NCBI GenBank assembly: GCA_035263725.1 | Contig: DATFRC010000075.1 | Coordinates: forward strand, 1 to 14,693 | Reading direction: 5' to 3' | Length of the DNA stretch: 14,693 nt | Source: DASXRA01 sp035263725 | GTDB taxonomy: Bacteria; Actinomycetota; Actinomycetes; Mycobacteriales; Jatrophihabitantaceae | In this document: in pieces, positions 1 to 6,503 of the stretch | Layout of the letters: each line of letters starts with the position of its first letter | Position numbering within the stretch: the first letter of the stretch is position 1 | Made by a program: the position numbers and the translations under genes | Notes under the pieces: model-generated | Seen by the model: the letters and a program-made list of their open reading frames with translations, nothing else | Databases searched by the model: none | Told to the model about the DNA's origin: nothing

Positions 1-382
1 CGACGTTGGGCAGCTGGATGTGCGCGATCATGGTCGACCCGCCGTGCGCCCCGGCGAGTGCGACCGCACAGCGCACCAGCGGCGCACCGAGCCCCAGCAC
101 CCGGTAGTCCGGCAGCACTGCAAGCCGGTCGCCCTGCCACAGCCCGCGCTCCAGTTCGTACAGCCGCACGCTGCCCGCCGCAGCGCCGTCGCACCGGCCG
201 AGCACGCGAATCGTCGCGGAGTCGTCGTCGCGGACGTCGACGTCCGCCTCGGCGAAGATCGCCTGTTCGACGACGAACACCTGGTGCCTGATCGCGTGGT
301 GGTCCGCGATCTCGGCGGCCGATCGCGCCGGCCCGCACGTGAGCAGTGCACCTGCTGTGCGGGTCGCTTCGGAAAGGGTCAT
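1..382 (-). CDS. GNAT-type acetyltransferase, MSMEG_0567/Sll0786 family (partial, runs off left edge)
   Basis: About 127 N-terminal residues are visible; the gene continues past position 1. The ATG at 382-380 overlaps the TGA of the upstream radical SAM gene as ATGA, so the two are probably translationally coupled. The translation contains HHAIRHQVFVVEQAIFAEAD, a typical GNAT opening (helix 1, then an E-Q-x-x-F loop), then an acidic stretch, beta strands around GSVRLYELERGLWQGDRLAVLPDYR, and RVLGLGAPLVRCAV at the position of the acetyl-CoA loop. Family knowledge: this N-acetyltransferase type travels with the radical SAM protein and a nitrilase in Nit1C clusters; its acceptor is unknown. The acetyl-CoA loop is a poor match to the usual R/QxxGxG/A, so acetyl transfer is inferred from family only. 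Confidence 0.8.
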   Translation of the reverse strand, partial: MTLSEATRTAGALLTCGPARSAAEIADHHAIRHQVFVVEQAIFAEADVDVRDDDSATIRVLGRCDGAAAGSVRLYELERGLWQGDRLAVLPDYRVLGLGAPLVRCAVALAGAHGGSTMIAHIQLPNV

Positions 383-1545
383 GACGGCCTGGTGCCGATC
401 TGCAGCAGCGGTTCGATGCTGCGCACCGCCGAGCAAGCCTGGCAGCGCGCACAGCCGGCCGTGCTCGCGCGCAGGCCGCGCTCGTTCATATATGCGAACA
501 CCCGCCGATAGATGCGGTCGGTGTACGCGGCCGGCGGCGGCAGCACGTCTTGCATGAGGCTGCCGGCCACCGGGCGGAGGGGGACGACGAACGGGTATAC
601 GCCGATGTCGATCGCGCGGCGGCAGCCCTCCACCGTGAGCTCGGGGTCTTCGCCCATCCCGAGGATCACGTATGTCGAGACCTGTCCCTCGCCAAAGACC
701 TCAACAGCGCGCTCCCAGACCTCGAAGTACCGCTCGATCCCGGTCCGCGCCTTGCCCGGTGCAACGTGCGCCAGCACTTTCGGATCGAATGTCTCGATGT
801 GGATGCCCACCGAGTCGATGTCCATGTCCGCGACTTCGTCCAGCACGCCGAGGTCCGCCGGCGGCTCGAACTGCACCTCGACAGGCAGGCCCGCGGCGCG
901 TTTGACCGCCTGACCGCAGCGGGCGACATACCGTGCCCCACGATCGACGCCGTGCGAGCTGCCGGTGGTGAGCGTCGCGTCAATCGCGGCGTCGAGCGTC
1001 TTGGCGGCGACCGCGACCTCGGCGAGCTGGTCCGGGGTCTTCTTCACGATCGTGCGCCCCGCCGCCAGCGAGAGCCCGATGCCGCAGAACTTGCACTGAT
1101 CGTCGTTCCCCCAGTAGGTGCACGTCTGCACGACCGTACTGGCGAACGAGTCGAGGTGCAGCAACGCGATCTTCCAGTACGGGATGCCGTCCGCGGTTTG
1201 CAGATCATAGAAACGCGGGCGGCGCTGCCCGGTCGCCTCGGCCACCCGCTCGCCGTCGCGGTACACGGCGTAGCCGTCGTCCTCGGCCGCCAATACGTAG
1301 GGCGAGGATTGCGCGAGCGCATTGTCGGTAGGGACGGTGACCGGGAAGCCGCCGATCCACAGCATCCCGGAATCCGACGGGCCGGCTCCCCCCTGCCTGC
1401 GCTCGATGGGCACCTCGACCCGCATCCCTCGCGCCTGGAGGTCGATGATGAGCTCGGCGATCGACGCCGCCTGCGTTCGGACAGCGCCGCCATTCGGCAA
1501 AGCTGCGTCCCGCGGTACTGCCGGGCCGTCTGCGGCCAGCACCAT
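379..1545 (-). CDS. Radical SAM protein, MSMEG_0568 family (Nit1C-type cluster)
   Basis: A 388-aa protein matching the radical SAM family that accompanies nitrilase-type nitrogen-starvation clusters. The ATG at 1545 is preceded by GAGAGGGG at good spacing. The cluster-binding cysteines appear to be C142, C151 and C154 (CTYWGNDDQCKFC), giving CX8CX2C instead of the usual CX3CX2C. TTGSSHG and VEVQFEPP follow as expected for the TIM-barrel strands, and HIETFD lies further on. A second set, C365, C368 and C371 (GCARCQACS), sits near the C-terminus and may hold another Fe-S cluster. The reaction is unknown; family context suggests chemistry on a small nitrogen compound related to the nitrilase product. 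It lies 72 bp downstream of the 111-aa gene and overlaps the acetyltransferase gene. Confidence 0.9.
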   Translation of the reverse strand: MVLAADGPAVPRDAALPNGGAVRTQAASIAELIIDLQARGMRVEVPIERRQGGAGPSDSGMLWIGGFPVTVPTDNALAQSSPYVLAAEDDGYAVYRDGERVAEATGQRRPRFYDLQTADGIPYWKIALLHLDSFASTVVQTCTYWGNDDQCKFCGIGLSLAAGRTIVKKTPDQLAEVAVAAKTLDAAIDATLTTGSSHGVDRGARYVARCGQAVKRAAGLPVEVQFEPPADLGVLDEVADMDIDSVGIHIETFDPKVLAHVAPGKARTGIERYFEVWERAVEVFGEGQVSTYVILGMGEDPELTVEGCRRAIDIGVYPFVVPLRPVAGSLMQDVLPPPAAYTDRIYRRVFAYMNERGLRASTAGCARCQACSAVRSIEPLLQIGTRPS

Positions 1546-1562
1546 GGGAGCCCCTCTCGGAC

Positions 1563-1583
1563 GTTTACTTCCCGATACGGAAC
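1563..1583. promoter_or_regulatory. Weak match to the GTTTACTAT half-site, upstream of the radical SAM gene
   Basis: GTTTACT at 1563-1569 followed closely by CCCGATA at 1571-1577 resembles the outer and inner parts of the 8574-8609 inverted repeat brought together. The second arm (ATA...AAC, 1575-1583) is poor. It lies between the 111-aa gene and the radical SAM gene, about 20 bp before the start codon. It may be chance or a degenerate operator. Confidence 0.25.
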
Positions 1584-1617
1584 GTTGCCTTCAGGAAACG
1601 CGGGCGGAGTCGGCCTG

Positions 1618-1953
1618 TCAAGGGTGCGGCGGCGCGGACGCAAGTTCGCGATAACGAAGCGCGGCAGCTGCGTCACCGAGCACGTCCGGAGCGAGACCGG
1701 CAAGTGAGATGCCCTGCTCTGTAGCCAAGTCGAGGGCCTGCTGGGCGACGGCGGGCAGCCCTTCGATCAATGCGTCGATGCTCGAGCAATCGCGGCGGAG
1801 CTGTTGCACCACCAGGCCGATGACAACCACCGCGCGCTCGTAGCGGTCCGGATCAGTCATCGCGAGCGGATAGATCGCGGACTCGGCGGCCGTGAACCGT
1901 CTCATCAGCGACAACCGAGCGGCGCCTGCCGGAAGGGCCGGACTTTCATCCAC
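1618..1953 (-). CDS. Hypothetical protein, 111 aa, first gene of the minus-strand operon
   Basis: I do not recognise this protein. GTG at 1953 gives 111 aa; an in-frame ATG at residue 17 (MRRFTAAESAIYPL) would give 95 aa and may be the true start. Composition looks like a real small soluble protein, mostly alpha-helical, with FTAAESAIYPLAMTDPDRYERA followed by helices rich in Leu, Val and Ala. No cysteines bar one, no signal peptide and no membrane segment are evident. Position is the main clue: it is the promoter-proximal gene of the unit that continues into the radical SAM and acetyltransferase genes, and it faces the divergent carbamate kinase operon across the 36-bp inverted repeat. It does not look like the MSMEG_0570 family member of such clusters. 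Confidence 0.6.
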   Translation of the reverse strand: MDESPALPAGAARLSLMRRFTAAESAIYPLAMTDPDRYERAVVVIGLVVQQLRRDCSSIDALIEGLPAVAQQALDLATEQGISLAGLAPDVLGDAAAALRYRELASAPPHP

Positions 1954-2003
1954 GCGCGACCGCCTCCCGGTACCGCATGGGCGGTCTTGTGTGGCGACCC
2001 GCC

Positions 2004-2039
2004 ATTAACTATCGTCTAAATTCACGTCGCATGATAAAC
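2004..2039. promoter_or_regulatory. 36-bp inverted-repeat operator candidate in the divergent promoter (site A)
   Basis: The arms are ATTAACTAT (2004-2012) and ATGATAAAC (2031-2039), separated by 18 bp. Each arm matches the 8574-8609 element (GTTTACTAT-N18-ATAGTAGAC) at 7 of 9 positions, and read on the minus strand the element also shares GCGA after the first arm and CG before the second at identical spacing. It lies in an AT-rich island between the 111-aa gene (minus) and the carbamate kinase gene (plus). TATCAT on the minus strand (2033-2038) is a plausible -10 box, so a bound regulator would affect transcription. Binding by the XRE-cupin protein encoded at 7945 is inference. Confidence 0.55.
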
Positions 2040-2098
2040 GAAACGTCGCGGCCGCCGCCAGGCTGCACAGGTCGTAGTGGACGCGAGGTGGGGGCGCC

Positions 2099-3061
2099 GT
2101 GACCAAGGTAGCCGTCGTCGCACTGGGTGGGAATGCGTTCACGGTCGAACAGCAATCCGGCACCCACGAGGAACAGGCGGCGAACGCGACCGCCATGGCC
2201 GACTGCGTCTGCGAGCTTCTCGACGAGGGGTGGCGCCTCGCGCTCGTCCACGGCAACGGGCCGCAGGTCGGCAACCTCGCGATCCAGCAAGAGGAGGCCG
2301 CGGCTCTCGTCCCACCGCAGCCGCTGTTCTCGCTGGTCGCCATGACGCAGGGCCAGCTCGGCAGCATCATCGCGTCAGCGGTGCACGCCGCGTCGGGTGG
2401 CCGCTACCGAGTCGTCACCCTGCTTACGCACGTCGTCGTCGACGCGGCGGACCCCGCCATGGCTCACCCGACGAAGCCGATCGGACCGTTTCTCGACGAG
2501 GCCGAGGCGAGCCGGCTGGCGCAGACGAAGGGCTGGCGCGTCGAATCGGACTCCGGCCGGGGCTATCGCCGGGTAGTCGCCTCGCCGCAGCCGCAAAGCA
2601 TTGTCGAGGTGGATGCCGTGGGTTGCCTGCTCGACACAGGACACGTTGTGGTGACGGCCGGCGGAGGCGGAATTCCGGTCCTTCGGGACGACGCCGGCCG
2701 GCTCACCGGAGTCAACGCCGTAATCGACAAGGACTACGCCGCGGCCGCACTCGCGCTCGCCGTCGGCGCCCAGGCTCTCGTGCTCGTGACCGCGGTCGAG
2801 GCGGTGCATCTCGACTACGGCACCGCGACGCAACGACGGCTCGCGCAACTCGACGTCACGCAGGCGGAGGAATACCTCGCGGACGGTCAGTTTCCCGACG
2901 GCAGCATGGGCCCGAAGGTCCGCGCGGCCACGCGATTCCTCCGACGTGGCGGCGAGATCGCCGTGATCACCACTCCGGCACTCGCGGCTGCATCGCTGCG
3001 AGGCGCCGATCCCGACGACGTGTCGATCGGCACCCGCATCGTCAACCCCGGTCCGCGATGA
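2099..3061 (+). CDS. arcC: Carbamate kinase
   Basis: A 320-aa amino-acid-kinase-fold protein of normal family length. It catalyses the reversible transfer of phosphate from carbamoyl phosphate to ADP, giving ATP plus carbamate, which decays to ammonia and CO2. Visible signatures are ALGGNA (8-13), HGNGPQVG (51-58), GGGGIP (188-193), VNAVIDKD (205-212) and FPDGSMGPKV (265-274). Start is GTG at 2099; the ribosome site is a GAGGTGGGGG-like stretch just upstream. Its last codons overlap the FdrA gene as ATGA. No arginine deiminase or ornithine carbamoyltransferase is adjacent, so the arginine route is unlikely here. Pairing with FdrA recalls the E. coli allantoin-catabolic kinase AllK (YbcF), which acts on carbamoyl phosphate from oxalurate. 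The symbol is family-level; allK may be the better functional equivalent. Confidence 0.93.
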   Translation: MTKVAVVALGGNAFTVEQQSGTHEEQAANATAMADCVCELLDEGWRLALVHGNGPQVGNLAIQQEEAAALVPPQPLFSLVAMTQGQLGSIIASAVHAASGGRYRVVTLLTHVVVDAADPAMAHPTKPIGPFLDEAEASRLAQTKGWRVESDSGRGYRRVVASPQPQSIVEVDAVGCLLDTGHVVVTAGGGGIPVLRDDAGRLTGVNAVIDKDYAAAALALAVGAQALVLVTAVEAVHLDYGTATQRRLAQLDVTQAEEYLADGQFPDGSMGPKVRAATRFLRRGGEIAVITTPALAAASLRGADPDDVSIGTRIVNPGPR

Positions 3062-4596
3062 GCAGCCTGACGCGCCTGTTCCCCGACACCTACGTCGACT
3101 CCGTGGCCCAGCTTCGCGCCGTGCGGGCCATGCGGGACGTGCCCGGCGTGCAGTGGGCCACCGCGGTGATGGCAACTCCTGCGAATGTCGAGGCACTGGG
3201 GGCCGAAGGCGTCGATGCCGGCGAGTTGCACGATGCCGGCGCCAACGACTTCTGCCTCGCCGTCCGCGCCGACGACGAGCGCGCGGGCAAGCAGGCCATC
3301 GACGCCGGCGTGGCCACGATATTCGCCTCGCGCGAGCGCAATGACACCCCGGCAGAGCGGCCGAGCCGGTCCATACGCCAGGCGGTCGCCGCGCAGCCTG
3401 GCTCGACGGTCGCGGTGATCTCGGTACCGGGCGAATACGCCGCCCTGGCGGCGTTCCAGGCGCTCGATACCGGCCTGCACGTCCTGCTGTTCAGCGACAA
3501 CGTGCCGGTTGATCAGGAGGTCGCGCTCAAGTCGTATGCGCGATCGCGCGGACTACTCCTGATGGGACCGGGAGCGGGGACCGCGATGCTTGCCGGGACG
3601 GCGCTCGGCTTCGCGAACGTCGTCGCCCCGGGCCGGGTCGGAGTGGTCGCGGCAGCCGGGACCGGCGCTCAGGAGGCGATGTGCCTGCTCGATCGCTGGG
3701 GGGTCGGCGTCAGTCAGGTCATCGGCCTCGGTGGACGGGATCTCAGCGCGCAGGTGGGTGGACGGATGGCGCTGTCCGCCGTCGCCGCATTGCGCGACGA
3801 TCCCGGCACCGACGCAATCCTGCTCGTCTCCAAGCCACCCTCACCCGATGTGGCGCGGGCGGTACTCGAGACGGCGGACCACACGCCGATGGTCGCGGCG
3901 CTCATCGGCCTCGACGCGGCCGAGTTCCCGGTTCCCGCCAACGTGACGCTCGCGCGCACGCTCGAGAGCGGTGTCGCGGCAACCCTTGCCGCCGTGAGTC
4001 GTCGCGCTCCGGACACTACAACGTTGCTGGGCCGGAGCATCGAGTACGCACGAGCCCGGCTGGCACCCGAGCGCACGGCGTTGCGCGGCCTCTTCTCCGG
4101 CGGGACGCTCTGCTACGAGTCCCTCGTGATCCTCAGCGATGTACTCGGCGCGGTGTACTCGAACACGCCGATCAATCCGGCATGGAGCCTGCCCGCGCCA
4201 CCGGGGAGCCACCAATGTCTCGACTTGGGCGAGGAGGAGTTCACGCGCGGGCGCCCACACCCGATGATCGACGCCGAGGCCCGCATCGACGTCCTGCGCC
4301 AGCACGCCGCCGACGAGCTGGTTGCCTGCGTGATCCTCGACGTCGTGCTCGGTTACGGCGCGCACCCGGATCCGGCGTCGGTGCTCGCCCCGGTGTGCGC
4401 GCAGCTCATGTCCGATGGAGGGCCGCAGGTCGTGGCCTATGTACTGGGCACTGAGCACGACCCGCAACGGCTGAGCGCCCAGCGCGACGCGCTGGTCCAG
4501 GCCGGCTGCATTGTCACCGAGACCGCGGCCCGGGCCTCGCTGGCCGCGGCCGCCGTCGCCACCGGCAACGCCCGCCTGGTACGGGCGCCGCTGTGA
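3058..4596 (+). CDS. fdrA: FdrA-type acyl-CoA-synthetase-like protein (AllF homologue)
   Basis: A 512-aa protein; the E. coli homologue is about 555 aa. Start is ATG at 3058, overlapping the carbamate kinase stop. It shows the succinyl-CoA-ligase-alpha-like order of the FdrA family: an N-terminal region ending near ISVPGEYAALAA, GRVGVVAAAGTGAQE at 192-206, IGLGGRDLS, LLVSKPPSP, then RGLFSGGTLCYE at 343-354 and TRGRPHPMID ending at 405. In E. coli, FdrA (AllF) acts with YlbE (AllG) and YlbF (AllH) as an oxamate carbamoyltransferase that makes carbamoyl phosphate for a carbamate kinase. Neither partner is encoded in this window, so FdrA here either works alone, uses partners elsewhere or has another acyl substrate. 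The stop overlaps the next gene as GTGA. Confidence 0.88.
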   Translation: MSSLTRLFPDTYVDSVAQLRAVRAMRDVPGVQWATAVMATPANVEALGAEGVDAGELHDAGANDFCLAVRADDERAGKQAIDAGVATIFASRERNDTPAERPSRSIRQAVAAQPGSTVAVISVPGEYAALAAFQALDTGLHVLLFSDNVPVDQEVALKSYARSRGLLLMGPGAGTAMLAGTALGFANVVAPGRVGVVAAAGTGAQEAMCLLDRWGVGVSQVIGLGGRDLSAQVGGRMALSAVAALRDDPGTDAILLVSKPPSPDVARAVLETADHTPMVAALIGLDAAEFPVPANVTLARTLESGVAATLAAVSRRAPDTTTLLGRSIEYARARLAPERTALRGLFSGGTLCYESLVILSDVLGAVYSNTPINPAWSLPAPPGSHQCLDLGEEEFTRGRPHPMIDAEARIDVLRQHAADELVACVILDVVLGYGAHPDPASVLAPVCAQLMSDGGPQVVAYVLGTEHDPQRLSAQRDALVQAGCIVTETAARASLAAAAVATGNARLVRAPL

Positions 4597-5750
4597 GTCC
4601 GCGCGTCGCACTGGTCACGTACTCCACCAAGCCGCGGGGCGGCGTGGTGCATACCCTGTCGCTCGCCGAGGCGCTCAGTGCACGCGGGACGTCCGCGCCG
4701 GTGATCGCACTCGGCGACCGGTTCTTCCGGGACGTGCGGGCGCCGTGCCACCTTGTCCCTGCCCCCCTGCGGGGCGACACGCTGGAACAGCGGGTGGCCG
4801 ACTCGGTCGACGCACTCGAGCGTGGACTGGCCGCATTGACCGACGACTTCGACATCCTGCATACGCAGGACTGCATCTCCGCGCGCGCGGCCGTGCGGCT
4901 CCGCGACGCCGGCGCGCCGATCACCGTCGTGCGGACCGTCCATCACGTCGACGACTTCACAACCCAGGCGCTCATCGACTGCCAGCGCCAGTCGATCATC
5001 GAACCCGACCGGTTGCTCGTGCCCAGTGATGACTGGCGCAGACGGCTTCATGACGAGTTCGGCGTCCACGCCGAGGTGGTTTACAACGGCGTCGACGCGA
5101 CACGCTTCGGGCCGATCGAGCCGCACCGGCGAGATGCGCTGCGGCGTGAGGCAGGGCTGGCCGACCGCATCGTGTTCCTGTCGGTGGGCGGCATCGAGCC
5201 GCGCAAGGGCACCGTCTACCTGTTCGAGGCGCTTGCCGCACTCGTCGCCGATCGCAGCATCCAGCCGCAGCCGGCAGTCGTCATCATCGGCGGGCACTCG
5301 TTCCAGGACTACCAGGAGTACCACGACAAAGCGCTGGCGATGCTGGACGAACTCGGGCTGGAGCTGGGTCGCGACGTGATTCAGCTCGGCACCGTCACCG
5401 ACCAGGACCTGCACGACTGGTACCGCAGCGCCGACGCGCTCGCGTTCCCGTCGGTCAAGGAAGGATGGGGGCTGGCCGTACTCGAGGCGATGAGCGCCGA
5501 CCTGCCGGTGGTCGCGAGCGACATCGCCGTGTTCCGCGAGTACCTCACCGACGGAACGAACGCCGTCCTGACCGGGGTGGGCGATCCCCGGTCACTGGCC
5601 GCAGGCCTGCGAGCAGTGATCACTGACGCAGGCCTGCGGCAACGCCTCATCGCGGGCGGGCGGCTCGTCGTGCCCCGATTCACGTGGGACCGCGCGGCGC
5701 GCCAGCACGAACGGATCTACGAGTCGATCACAGCGTCCAGGTCTGCATGA
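4593..5750 (+). CDS. Glycosyltransferase family 4, MSMEG_0565 type
   Basis: A 385-aa GT-B-fold glycosyltransferase. The N-terminal domain opens with VALVTYSTKPRGGVVHTLSLA, a glycine-rich acceptor-side loop, and contains HTQDCISA. The C-terminal nucleotide-sugar domain has SVGGIEPRKGTVYLFEAL and the retaining-enzyme EX7E motif as E290 and E298 in EGWGLAVLE. Start is GTG at 4593, overlapping the FdrA stop, so it is the third gene of a coupled operon with carbamate kinase and FdrA. Proteins of this type recur in the MSMEG_0565-0572 nitrogen-starvation gene set; sugar donor and acceptor are unknown. Its last 23 bp overlap the 3' end of the opposing Sll0783-type gene. Confidence 0.87.
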   Translation: MSPRVALVTYSTKPRGGVVHTLSLAEALSARGTSAPVIALGDRFFRDVRAPCHLVPAPLRGDTLEQRVADSVDALERGLAALTDDFDILHTQDCISARAAVRLRDAGAPITVVRTVHHVDDFTTQALIDCQRQSIIEPDRLLVPSDDWRRRLHDEFGVHAEVVYNGVDATRFGPIEPHRRDALRREAGLADRIVFLSVGGIEPRKGTVYLFEALAALVADRSIQPQPAVVIIGGHSFQDYQEYHDKALAMLDELGLELGRDVIQLGTVTDQDLHDWYRSADALAFPSVKEGWGLAVLEAMSADLPVVASDIAVFREYLTDGTNAVLTGVGDPRSLAAGLRAVITDAGLRQRLIAGGRLVVPRFTWDRAARQHERIYESITASRSA

Positions 5751-6213
5751 TCAGCGCGTTCTGACGCCGAGCGGTCAGCACCGAGTCCAGGACGTCGAGC
5801 GGGTTGATCGGCTTTACGCCTTCCATCATGTCGATCTCGCGCATGCCGTACAGCGCGGCTGCGGAGAAGCGGCACGCGTAAACGTGACCGCCTTCGTCCA
5901 TGAAGGTCTGCAACTGCCTGTTGTACGCGAGCGCCCCGGGGAACGGCTCATCACCAACCTTGGGGTAGCCGCGCGTCGCCGCCGCCATCAGCGAGCCCGG
6001 ACCGTAGAGAATGAGATGGGTGTCGAAGCCTTTCCGGTTGATCCGGGTCACGGTCAGCATGTTCACGAGGCCGACCGATCCCTCGAACGGCACCGTGTGC
6101 ATGAGGACGTACGCCTTCTCGCCCGGCTCCGCCTGGATGTCCTCGAAGACCTTGTCCTCGTAGTCGACGATCGCGTCGCCCTTGCTGACCCTCTCACCCA
6201 CGATCTGCGCCAT
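5728..6213 (-). CDS. MSMEG_0572/Sll0783 family nitrogen starvation response protein
   Basis: A 161-aa protein, full length for the family. The ATG at 6213 has a strong ribosome site (GGAAAGGGG, about 7 nt upstream). Recognisable stretches are KAYVLMHTVPFEGSVGLVN, LILYGPGSLMAA, a conserved cysteine C114 in HVYACRFSAAALYGM, and MMEGVKPINPLDVLD. The layout (strand, glycine-rich turn, late Cys before a Gly-Val segment) resembles the DsrE/DsrF sulfur-relay fold; that resemblance is my inference. In cyanobacteria and actinobacteria the family is induced by nitrogen limitation and is encoded with the Nit1C nitrilase, radical SAM and acetyltransferase genes, two of which are at the left of this window. 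It is last in a three-gene minus-strand operon. Confidence 0.88.
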   Translation of the reverse strand: MAQIVGERVSKGDAIVDYEDKVFEDIQAEPGEKAYVLMHTVPFEGSVGLVNMLTVTRINRKGFDTHLILYGPGSLMAAATRGYPKVGDEPFPGALAYNRQLQTFMDEGGHVYACRFSAAALYGMREIDMMEGVKPINPLDVLDSVLTARRQNALIMQTWTL

Positions 6214-6241
6214 CGAGCAATCCCCTTTCCTGTCGGGTTGA

Positions 6242-6502
6242 CTAGTGAACCGCCGGACCCGCGGGCCGCGGCGGGGGTGCCCATCGCCGGCGATGACTGC
6301 CGGGCATCGTCAGCATGATCCGGTGCCGCAGTTTCCACGGCAGCACGCGGTAGGTGGGCGCGAAGACTCGCCGCCAGAACAGCTCCGCGCCGCCGTGCGG
6401 ACGCTTCGGACTTCGCGCACCGTACCGGCGGGCTACTCGCTCCTGCGCACCGACCAGCAGGTAGTGCTCAGAGTGGGTGCGCAACCAGCGGGAGAAGGCC
6501 AC
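6242..6502 (-). CDS. Small basic hypothetical protein, 86 aa
   Basis: I do not recognise this family. The GTG at 6502 is 1 nt from the flavoprotein stop and has a strong ribosome site, GGGGAGG with 6 nt spacing, inside the upstream gene, which supports real, coupled translation. The protein is strongly basic: 16 Arg, 2 Lys and 6 His against 3 acidic residues. It has several aromatic residues, for example FWRRVFAPTYRVLPWKLRHR, and a Pro-rich tail (WAPPPRPAGP). No cysteines, signal peptide or clear membrane span are seen. It sits between a CoA-disulfide-reductase-like enzyme and the Sll0783-type protein and may be an accessory or membrane-surface factor; this is a guess from charge only. Confidence 0.65.
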   Translation of the reverse strand: MAFSRWLRTHSEHYLLVGAQERVARRYGARSPKRPHGGAELFWRRVFAPTYRVLPWKLRHRIMLTMPGSHRRRWAPPPRPAGPAVH

Positions 6503-6503
6503 T

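Noticed and set aside
550..1707. Plus-strand open frame (385 codons)
   Set aside because: It is the mirror of the radical SAM gene, has no recognisable motif and has a composition typical of shadow frames.
2077..3057. Upstream extension of the FdrA frame to 839 aa
   Set aside because: The extension overlaps the whole carbamate kinase gene in another frame and is Arg-rich shadow sequence; FdrA homology begins at the ATG at 3058.
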